Part shown: piece after piece, positions 1 through 5,083 of the stretch | Layout: each line of letters begins with the position of its first letter | Position numbering within the stretch: position 1 is the first letter of the stretch | Assembly (NCBI GenBank): GCA_903827075.1 | Contig: CAIKGX010000167.1 | Location: forward strand, 1 to 5,083 | Origin: an uncultured beta proteobacterium | GTDB lineage: Bacteria > Pseudomonadota > Gammaproteobacteria > Burkholderiales > Burkholderiaceae | Direction of reading: 5' to 3' | Length of the DNA: 5,083 nt | Translations under genes and position numbers: made by a program | Notes under the pieces: generated by a model | Told to the model about the DNA's origin: nothing | What the model saw: only the letters and a program-made list of their open reading frames with translations | Databases searched by the model: none

Positions 1-143
1 CCATGAATCGTTTGCGCAATCGCCATACACCCAGCGCAACAAAACGCTCTAGCAACACCCCCTAAATCCGCCTCGTATGAATCCCCTGGCAAGATAAAAC
101 TGCCGCAGTGATAACAACTATTATTCAAAGTGGATTTACTCAT
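1..143 (-). CDS. ccoI: Copper-transporting P-type ATPase, CcoI/FixI type (N-terminal fragment, cut by window edge)
   Basis: Only the first 47 codons are inside the window; the frame stays open to base 1, so the gene continues leftward. The start is the ATG at 143-141. The fragment holds two cysteine clusters, CYHCG at residues 10-14 and FCCAGC at residues 34-39, followed by MAIAQTIH. This spacing is the N-terminal metal-binding domain typical of CcoI/FixI heavy-metal P1B ATPases, normally followed by an HMA domain, eight membrane helices and the DKTGT phosphorylation site, none of which can be seen here. In that family the protein is an inner-membrane copper exporter needed to assemble cbb3-type cytochrome c oxidase, and ccoS and ccoNOP often lie next to it. 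The gene begins 29 bases after the MFS stop codon on the same strand, so it may be co-transcribed with it. No clear Shine-Dalgarno sequence precedes the ATG. Another P1B ATPase with this N-terminal domain is possible; recognition rests on the cysteine pattern. Confidence 0.85.
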   Translation of the reverse strand, partial: MSKSTLNNSCYHCGSFILPGDSYEADLGGVARAFCCAGCMAIAQTIH

Positions 144-172
144 GGAATAGGATGAATGATGGTTTATACATT

Positions 173-1411
173 TTATGTCTTACTCACTCCTCTCATCCAC
201 CCACTACGACGCTCATATATCACAAAGAGTACGCCCCACATGACCATGGCTATATATGCACATATCCATGAAAACTGGGATGAGCGTGAGCCAGAGATGT
301 CCAATACATAACCAAAGATGGCAGGGCCCAAGAGGCCACCGCCAAACCCCATTAATGAATGCAAGCCCATCGCTGCCCCTTTAATATTTTCTTGAGCGGT
401 AATCACAAGGCCAGCAGTCAAAGTAGCCGAGTCAGCCATGATAAAAATAGTGTGACCAATAGCAAGCGCAATAATCAACCACCAAGATTGCCCCGTTGAA
501 AATGCTAAAGCAATGCCGAATACTGCACTTGCAAGCATCACAAAACAAATCCAATTTTGACGGCCCACTCGTAAGGCAATCTCATTTCCTAAGATGGATG
601 AGGGCACCCCGAAGAAATTAATAATTCCCGCTAAGGCGGTAGCAGTTAACCAGAATTCTGTATCAGAAACCAAAGCACAAAAACCAAAGAAAGCCACAAT
701 CCAACTCCTTGATGCGAATAACTCTAGAGTGTGTGCGGTATATCCAAAAATAAATCCAGAGGCCGTTTTGTCTTGCAGAACCAGCTTCCATTTATCAACA
801 GGAAAAAGATCATGCAAACGAATACGTAGTCGGCCCTTCCACTTGTCATGTTCAAGCGCCGGTATGCATAAAAAGACAATGAAAAAAGCGGCTAAGGGGC
901 CTAAGGCGATGATGCCAAACACATATCGCCAACCAAAGAAATCCAGAATCCATCCTGAGCAAAGATAAGAAAATCCAGTGCCAATACCGAAGAAGGCGGT
1001 ATAGAACGCGATATGCCGAGTGAGTTCGCCCGTTTTTACTCGGTCTGACAAAATCTTTAAGCCCGGCATATAAGTACCTGCCAGCCCCGCGCCATTGATC
1101 GCCATGAAAAATAGTGCCGATACAAAACTATCTGCGAACAATCCCATTCCCAATAAACCGCAGCTAGCAGATATTCCACCAACCAAATACACCTTACGCG
1201 CATCAATTCGGTCTGTGAGGGCTGTAGCCAAAGGTACGGCCAACATATATCCAAAGAAAAAAGCGCTGGCAATCAAACCCGACTGCAAATTACTGAGATG
1301 CCATTCGTCTTGTAAAGGCGTCAATACAACCGCGTAGCAGGCAAATCCCAATAAGGCACAAGTCTGTGCCAAAAGCATGAGGGGTGTGTAACTAGTGGAT
1401 TGAAAGCGCAT
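173..1411 (-). CDS. Major facilitator superfamily (MFS) transporter, 412 aa
   Basis: This is a full-length inner-membrane secondary transporter with about twelve hydrophobic helices in two halves, split by a charged loop near residues 187-215 (EHDKWKGRLRIRLHDLFPVDKWK). The loop between helices 2 and 3 carries a degenerate MFS motif A, ALTDRIDARKVYL (residues 64-76). The second half has GYTAHTLELFASRSWIVAFF (223-242), a pattern I associate with a widespread but poorly characterised proteobacterial MFS subgroup, and an acidic residue in a helix at DSATLTAG (327-334) that could take part in proton coupling. The start at 1411 is well supported because an in-frame TGA lies three codons upstream. 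The gene follows the dioxygenase gene by 48 bases and precedes ccoI by 29 bases, all on one strand. Substrate and direction of transport cannot be read from the sequence. Export of the dioxygenase product or import of its substrate is an inference from adjacency only. Confidence 0.93.
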   Translation of the reverse strand: MRFQSTSYTPLMLLAQTCALLGFACYAVVLTPLQDEWHLSNLQSGLIASAFFFGYMLAVPLATALTDRIDARKVYLVGGISASCGLLGMGLFADSFVSALFFMAINGAGLAGTYMPGLKILSDRVKTGELTRHIAFYTAFFGIGTGFSYLCSGWILDFFGWRYVFGIIALGPLAAFFIVFLCIPALEHDKWKGRLRIRLHDLFPVDKWKLVLQDKTASGFIFGYTAHTLELFASRSWIVAFFGFCALVSDTEFWLTATALAGIINFFGVPSSILGNEIALRVGRQNWICFVMLASAVFGIALAFSTGQSWWLIIALAIGHTIFIMADSATLTAGLVITAQENIKGAAMGLHSLMGFGGGLLGPAIFGYVLDISGSRSSQFSWICAYIAMVMWGVLFVIYERRSGWMRGVSKT

Positions 1412-1426
1412 AAAGGATCATCAAAA

Positions 1427-1442
1427 GTGAGCTTGGACTCAC
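1427..1442 (-). other. Small inverted repeat between the dioxygenase and MFS genes
   Basis: GTGAG (1427-1431) and CTCAC (1438-1442) form a perfect 5-base inverted repeat with a 6-base loop inside the 48-base gap between the two genes. On the minus strand it is followed by TTTT, so it could act as a weak terminator or attenuator reducing read-through into the MFS gene, or as a processing site. The stem is short enough to arise by chance. Confidence 0.2.
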
Positions 1443-1459
1443 CGCAGATTCATAGAAAA

Positions 1460-2215
1460 CTACTGTTGACTTCGATTAGGCGAATCCTGAAAACCATTTG
1501 AGCGAAACGTCAGCACCAATGTATCTCTGTAGCCATGCGGCCCAACGGGCTGAATCGGAGTAGATTCATGAATCATTCGCTCATCATTCATTAAAAGCAA
1601 AGACCATGGCTGTGTTAGCGTAAAACGCAATCCAGCCGAGCCGCCCGCTTCAAAAATACGCGTCTCACCACCTTTAATACCGACTCTATTTAAGAGAAAT
1701 ACAGCGACAAAATCAACGCCATCACGATGCGCGCCTTCAGGTGTTGGACGTCCAATACCATCCGTTGTATCTATCCGAAATTGATGTGTCTCCACAAACC
1801 ATGTAGTCACTGGTTTAAGGCTACTGAGGAGATGGGTCATTCCTTTTAAAAGCGATTGCCAAGCAATATCAGCAATTAACCCTGTTTGTGCCGGCTCAAA
1901 CCACCGCTCAATACCACCATGCAAGGCGTTGTAATCAAGTGATTGCCAATGGGCTCGATGAGGAACCATCTGTACAGAATCCCCCTTAATCTCATAGCTT
2001 GCATGGCGACGAAAGCGATAACGGCCACCGTCTTTCAAGTAAGGGTCCCTCGGTAAGTCTTCCCAGAATCGATTAAGCGACTGAAGGTCGCCCAATGGCA
2101 CTTGTGCAATACCAGCAACATCATCGGCAGAAAGAATGGCAAAACCACTATTCCTGAGAGATTGGGCCACCCCTTGAATTGGAGTTAGCGGCGGCGCTAA
2201 ATTTGCAAGAGTCAT
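1460..2215 (-). CDS. 2-oxoglutarate/Fe(II)-dependent dioxygenase, free amino acid hydroxylase-like family, 251 aa
   Basis: The protein shows the iron-binding triad of a 2-oxoglutarate oxygenase: HRD (His163, Asp165) in GAHRDGVDFVAVFLLNR, and His216 in DERMIHESTPI. Arg230 in GYRDTLVLTF is in the usual place for binding the 2-oxoglutarate carboxylate. Other family-like segments are GRYRFRRHASYE (64-75) and GIKGGETRIFE (179-189). Arrangement and length fit the bacterial 2OG-Fe dioxygenase family that includes the L-isoleucine 4-hydroxylase (IDO) of Bacillus thuringiensis, whose characterised members hydroxylate free L-amino acids while converting 2-oxoglutarate and O2 to succinate and CO2. There is no signal peptide, so it should be cytoplasmic. 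The gene starts 34 bases after the TAXI stop and ends 48 bases before the MFS gene on the same strand. No strong ribosome binding site is seen, only AAG close to the ATG. The family is fairly certain. The substrate, amino acid or otherwise, is not known from the sequence. Confidence 0.9.
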   Translation of the reverse strand: MTLANLAPPLTPIQGVAQSLRNSGFAILSADDVAGIAQVPLGDLQSLNRFWEDLPRDPYLKDGGRYRFRRHASYEIKGDSVQMVPHRAHWQSLDYNALHGGIERWFEPAQTGLIADIAWQSLLKGMTHLLSSLKPVTTWFVETHQFRIDTTDGIGRPTPEGAHRDGVDFVAVFLLNRVGIKGGETRIFEAGGSAGLRFTLTQPWSLLLMNDERMIHESTPIQPVGPHGYRDTLVLTFRSNGFQDSPNRSQQ

Positions 2216-2249
2216 GTCTTATTCTAGAGCAGTTTGAGCTTTATAAGGT

Positions 2250-3572
2250 CTAGGACAAGGAATTGAGCCTACCCTTTACTTCGCCTACGTGTCCTTTTAA
2301 GTCATACAACTCTTTTGCATCCAGCATGGAGACTTTGAGGTTCCCAACCTTTCTCTCTATAGCGGTTAGATCTTTATGATTCTTCTCCTTAAGATCGGGA
2401 TTGAAAGCATTTCTCTCGATGACTTTGAGCTCCTCATACACCCGCGCCAACTTTAAGCGCAGCATTAGATTCTTGATTGCGGGTATGTAAGTAAAAAGAG
2501 GAATCAAAATAACCAATAAAGGGATCACAATCTTGATGAAGCGCCCAACCCATACGGCAGTCCAGAAGGGAAGGTGACGATGCAAGAATGAGGGGCCATC
2601 TTTTAAGTAGATTTCTGCATCCACATGCAACGGAAAATCTAATCCTGCGCCAGAAGGAAACTCCCCTGGCTTACTTAATCGCGAATAGGATTTCAATATA
2701 TCGTAAGTATCGCCAAGCAAAAGCGTTACTAAAGCGGGACTGACGTTATCCTTCCCTACCAAAGTTGCAGTAGCAGCAACTAACTGGATATCCTGTCTTG
2801 GCAAATCATAGGCAATACTTACCACGCCGTGAGGCACCATGACTTTCGATAGGTATGGCAGATTCCGAGTATAAGCATCAGCTTGAACAAAATTCATTAA
2901 GCGCAGTCCAGGAATCTCGTAAAACTGCTTAAGGAATGGTGCTTCAGCCGCACTCACTATCACCACTGCATCTAGTTCGCCACTCTTCAATTTATTAAGG
3001 GCCTCATCGGGCTTCAATTTTTCAGCGCGCAGTTCATTTTCTGAGATACCGCTTACCCTCAATAAATCCTCAACCAGCACTAACGTCCCGCTACCCTCGC
3101 TACCAATAGATACTCGCCTACCTTTTAGCTGACTAAGCAAGCTCAGACCGCCTTCAGCTTTAAAGACGGGCTCACGATACCAAACCCAGACGGGCTCATA
3201 AAATACGCCTGCAATGGAAACCAGATTAGGGTATTTAGACAGATCAGCAACTCCACCCTGAACCATCGCAAAATCAATGCCTGAAGTTGGGTCATTTAAT
3301 AATGCCAAGTTGTCTCTCGTGCCGCCTGTGGTTTTTAGCCTCAGTGAAACCCCCTGCTCGGCTAATTCACTTTGCAATCTTTCACCAAACTGCTGGTAAA
3401 GGCCTGTAGGGAAGCCAGTAGCTAAATCGATCACCTTGGGTGGGGGTGGGACCAAAATCCATAACACCCCAAAGAGCATGGCAATGGAGGCCAAAATCGC
3501 TGCGCCAATGGATAAAGGGTTGGAGAGGTGTTTGTGTAGGAAATTCATGAAAGGTTTTCTTATTTTTTGCAT
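2250..3572 (-). CDS. TAXI-family TRAP transporter solute-binding protein with C-terminal membrane helix and cytoplasmic tail, 440 aa
   Basis: This is a periplasmic ligand-binding protein of the TAXI type. Residues about 20-41 form an uncleaved-looking membrane anchor ending in a VPPPPK linker. The binding domain follows: ATGFPTGLYQQFGERL (51-66), TTGGTRDNLALL (81-92), DFAMVQGGVADL (100-111), GRRVSIGSEGSGTLVLVEDLL (151-171) and LKSGELDAVVIVSA (195-208), matching the usual TAXI order. After residue 320, GPSFLHRHLPFW leads into a second membrane helix at about 341-365, then a charged helical tail (about 370-440, including ERNAF and DLTAIERKVGNLKVS) that should lie in the cytoplasm. At 440 aa it is much longer than a classical TAXI receptor of about 320 aa. 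This extended form occurs in many proteobacteria, to my knowledge without an assigned function. No TRAP permease gene is in the window. The start at 3572 has only a weak GGGG upstream; the ATG at 3548 is an alternative that removes eight residues before the anchor. Ligand unknown. Confidence 0.9.
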   Translation of the reverse strand: MQKIRKPFMNFLHKHLSNPLSIGAAILASIAMLFGVLWILVPPPPKVIDLATGFPTGLYQQFGERLQSELAEQGVSLRLKTTGGTRDNLALLNDPTSGIDFAMVQGGVADLSKYPNLVSIAGVFYEPVWVWYREPVFKAEGGLSLLSQLKGRRVSIGSEGSGTLVLVEDLLRVSGISENELRAEKLKPDEALNKLKSGELDAVVIVSAAEAPFLKQFYEIPGLRLMNFVQADAYTRNLPYLSKVMVPHGVVSIAYDLPRQDIQLVAATATLVGKDNVSPALVTLLLGDTYDILKSYSRLSKPGEFPSGAGLDFPLHVDAEIYLKDGPSFLHRHLPFWTAVWVGRFIKIVIPLLVILIPLFTYIPAIKNLMLRLKLARVYEELKVIERNAFNPDLKEKNHKDLTAIERKVGNLKVSMLDAKELYDLKGHVGEVKGRLNSLS

Positions 3573-3673
3573 TATGCCCCGAGCTCAATAATAGGCAAAG
3601 AATGTCTTCTTACTAAATAAAACTCAGATATGACGATAAGATAAACTCTTTTGACAAACTGATCGAGCTGGCA
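3573..3673. promoter_or_regulatory. Divergent intergenic region, expected to hold promoters for the TAXI gene (minus) and the SDR gene (plus)
   Basis: This 101-base, AT-rich gap separates two divergently transcribed genes, so promoters for both directions are expected here. On the minus strand a TATTAT box (complement of 3588-3593) resembles a -10 element, but it would leave a leader of only about eight bases and its -35 match (TTAGTA at 17-base spacing) is poor. On the plus strand, TAAGAT at 3637-3642 is a possible -10 without a convincing -35. No clear operator palindrome is visible. The assignment rests mainly on gene orientation, and no single promoter can be named. Confidence 0.4.
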
Positions 3674-4435
3674 ATGACTTCAATCCAAAACAAAGTAGCC
3701 TTAGTGACTGGCGCGGGTACCGGAATAGGGAAAGCGGCAGCTAAAGCCCTCCTCAAAGGGGGTTACAAAGTAGTCCTTACCGGCAGGAATAAAGAGAGGC
3801 TGCAAAAGGCCATTCAAGACATTGGCGGCGGCGATCAAGATTGCCTGGCCTTTAGCTGTGATGTGGGCAAGCCTGCAGAGGTTCAACAGCTATTTGCAGC
3901 CATTCAAGCTCAATTTGGGCGCTTAGATATCCTCTTTAATAATGCTGGGATGGGAGCCCCTGCTATCCCCATGGAAGACATCAGCTATGAACAGTGGATG
4001 AGTGTCGTCAATACCAATCTTTGTGGGGCTTTCTTGTGCTCCCAAGAGGCCATTCGGATGATGAAGGCGCAATCCCCCCAAGGCGGCAGGATTATCAATA
4101 ATGGTTCAATATCTGCGCACGCTCCTCGCCCCATGTCCGCGCCCTACACCGCAACAAAGCATGCGATGACTGGCCTGACTAAGTCAATTGCTTTAGATGG
4201 CAGACCATTCAACATTACTTGTGGACAAATTGACATTGGCAATGCCGCCACCGAAATGACTGAACGAATGGCTGCAGGCATTTTGCAGGCAGATCAATCC
4301 ATCAAAGTTGAGCCTCGCATGGATGTCGATCATGTTGGACAGGCAGTCTTGCACATGGCTCAACTACCCCTGGAAAGCAACATCCTCTCGATGACCATTA
4401 TGGCTAGCAATATGCCATTTGTTGGGCGTGGATAA
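3674..4435 (+). CDS. Short-chain dehydrogenase/reductase (SDR) family oxidoreductase, 253 aa
   Basis: This is a classical SDR of the usual length, a soluble NAD(P)-dependent oxidoreductase with a single Rossmann domain. The cofactor motif TGAGTGIG is at residues 12-19, and TGRNKERL at 36-43 has a basic residue after the second strand, which favours NADP(H). CDVG (62-65) and NNAG (89-92) follow. The catalytic tetrad is Asn115 (VVNTNL), Ser145 (NGSIS), Tyr158 and Lys162 (YTATK). The C-terminus has QIDIGNAATEMTERM (185-199) and ends in MPFVGRG, features of a widespread subgroup whose substrate is, to my knowledge, not established. It is the only plus-strand gene here, divergent from the TAXI gene and convergent with ccmI, with 17 bases between the two stop codons. 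Only a weak GAG lies before the ATG. SDR membership is certain; the reaction is unknown, and any link with the dioxygenase next door is speculative. Confidence 0.95.
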   Translation: MTSIQNKVALVTGAGTGIGKAAAKALLKGGYKVVLTGRNKERLQKAIQDIGGGDQDCLAFSCDVGKPAEVQQLFAAIQAQFGRLDILFNNAGMGAPAIPMEDISYEQWMSVVNTNLCGAFLCSQEAIRMMKAQSPQGGRIINNGSISAHAPRPMSAPYTATKHAMTGLTKSIALDGRPFNITCGQIDIGNAATEMTERMAAGILQADQSIKVEPRMDVDHVGQAVLHMAQLPLESNILSMTIMASNMPFVGRG

Positions 4436-4458
4436 AAACAGCAAAAAGGGTTTTACTG
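4434..4458 (-). terminator. Possible intrinsic terminator for ccmI (minus strand)
   Basis: Between the convergent SDR and ccmI stop codons, bases 4439-4458 can fold as an imperfect hairpin: CAG pairs with CTG, one C-A mismatch follows, then AAAA pairs with TTTT around the loop AGGG. Read on the minus strand it is followed at once by five T residues (complement of 4434-4438), as in a rho-independent terminator. The stem is short and AT-rich, and it overlaps the last bases of ccmI. On the plus strand no T-tract follows, so it should act for ccmI only. Confidence 0.4.
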
Positions 4459-5083
4459 CCTTACCTGATCCACTATGAGGCGGATATTACTCGTGCCCAC
4501 CTTAACCGTTTGCGGAGCAGAAATGAAATCGCCTGGCTCTGGCATCGCCATACCCGTTTTTGAGATGCGAACCTCAACAGAGACCTCGGGCAATTGAGAA
4601 ATCAAGGCATTGGGATTCATAGCCAAAGAATCATTCAGAACAAAACTCATTGGAAAGCTGGAAACACCCACCTTGAGAACTGCAACAGGCATCCGCTCAC
4701 CGGGCTTACGTGCAATGACCATCAAAATATCAGTCGATTTCACCTTAGCCTTCAAATCCGCAGAGAGCTCAACTATCCCGCTAAGCCCTTTACTACTAGC
4801 AATCACTAGTGGGGGCGCTGGTAGCTTACCTTTAGATCGCGCCTCTGCAATCGATCCCGCAATTGCACGGGCTTCATCTGACTGAGGAGGTAATTGCTTT
4901 TGCAATTTCTCCCAAGCTTGTACGGCAGATTGGAAATTTCCAGCATTAAAAGAAGCAGTCCCAGAAAGCCATAGGGCTAGCAAGTTATTGGGATCCAACT
5001 TCAATGCTCTGTTAATCAACTGTAGCGGCTTGCCAGCAAAATTTCCATTCGCATTACTCGCCAACACGTCAGCATAATCTGCC
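4453..5083 (-). CDS. ccmI: Cytochrome c maturation protein CcmI, C-terminal part (5' end cut by window edge)
   Basis: The 209 visible residues read open to the right edge, so the true start lies beyond base 5083. The visible part opens with ADYADVLA, continues with GKPLQLINRALKLDPNN and then a clear TPR unit, ALWLSGTASFNAGNFQSAVQAWEKL, matching the TPR region of CcmI (also called CcmH or CycH). A linker leads into a beta-rich C-terminal domain containing VIARKPGERMPVAVLKV, SFPMSFVLNDSLAMNP and VEVRISKTGMAMPEPGDF, the typical CcmI periplasmic domain. CcmI is an inner-membrane protein that holds apocytochrome c, with CcmF and CcmH, for heme attachment in the System I pathway. Its two N-terminal membrane helices would be outside the window. 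In Burkholderiales ccmI usually ends a ccmABCDEFGHI cluster, so the rest of that cluster is expected to the right. The in-frame GTG at 5067 is an internal valine, not the start, because coherent TPR sequence continues upstream of it. Confidence 0.92.
   Translation of the reverse strand, partial: ADYADVLASNANGNFAGKPLQLINRALKLDPNNLLALWLSGTASFNAGNFQSAVQAWEKLQKQLPPQSDEARAIAGSIAEARSKGKLPAPPLVIASSKGLSGIVELSADLKAKVKSTDILMVIARKPGERMPVAVLKVGVSSFPMSFVLNDSLAMNPNALISQLPEVSVEVRISKTGMAMPEPGDFISAPQTVKVGTSNIRLIVDQVRQ

Noticed and set aside
594..968. Plus-strand open frame of 124 codons
   Set aside because: It lies wholly antisense to the MFS gene, has no recognisable domain and a skewed Lys/Ser/Pro-rich composition expected of a shadow frame.
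1057..1337. Open frames on both strands overlapping the 5' part of the MFS gene
   Set aside because: Both overlap clear MFS membrane-helix coding sequence in other frames and show no family features.
3382..3588. Minus-strand 68-codon frame over the start of the TAXI gene
   Set aside because: It overlaps the TAXI membrane anchor and first binding motifs in another frame and has no domain of its own.
3651..3656. Perfect TTGACA hexamer before the SDR gene
   Set aside because: With a 17-base spacer the -10 box would fall on the start codon (ATGACT at 3674-3679), so it cannot drive the annotated SDR start.
3651..3664. Possible FNR-type box (TTGAC-N4-TGATC)
   Set aside because: The second half does not match ATCAA, so the site lacks the dyad symmetry of an FNR/Anr box, despite the cytochrome context.
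4594..4885. Plus-strand open frames of 71 and 91 codons
   Set aside because: They are antisense to the well-recognised CcmI C-terminal domain and resemble no known protein.
5065..5067. GTG at 5067 as the start of the right-hand gene
   Set aside because: The frame remains open and reads ADYAD upstream, continuous with the CcmI TPR region, so this codon is an internal valine of a gene cut by the window edge.

Overview
The window looks like a chromosomal piece of a moderate-GC beta-proteobacterium. The best guess is a freshwater Burkholderiaceae such as Polynucleobacter. This is inferred from the protein style (a CcmI of the Burkholderiales type, a CcoI-type copper ATPase, a long TAXI-type receptor with a C-terminal membrane helix) and from base composition somewhat below 50% GC by eye. 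No database search was possible. I see no mobile element, CRISPR array, tRNA or rRNA, and the coding density is very high.

Layout, left to right: (1) 1-143, minus strand, the first 47 codons of a copper-transporting P-type ATPase (CcoI/FixI type), running off the left edge; (2) 173-1411, minus, a 12-helix major facilitator transporter; (3) 1460-2215, minus, a 2-oxoglutarate/Fe(II) dioxygenase of the free amino acid hydroxylase-like family; (4) 2250-3572, minus, a TAXI-type solute-binding protein with a membrane anchor at its N-terminus, a second membrane helix and a cytoplasmic helical tail; (5) a 101-base divergent intergenic region; (6) 3674-4435, plus, a short-chain dehydrogenase/reductase; (7) 4453-5083, minus, the C-terminal part of the cytochrome c maturation protein CcmI, running off the right edge and convergent with the SDR gene.

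The four leftward genes (TAXI, dioxygenase, MFS, ccoI) are separated by only 34, 48 and 29 bases and could be one transcript. The two outer genes belong to cytochrome biogenesis: CcmI to cytochrome c maturation on the right, CcoI to copper supply for cbb3-type cytochrome oxidase on the left. The four inner genes are not obviously related to that work. They look like a small-molecule module: a ligand-binding protein, a hydroxylase, a permease and an oxidoreductase.

No clearly undescribed system is visible. The points most worth a second look are the orphan, doubly anchored TAXI protein and the pairing of a predicted amino acid hydroxylase with an MFS transporter. The substrates of the dioxygenase, MFS, TAXI and SDR proteins cannot be read from the sequence.
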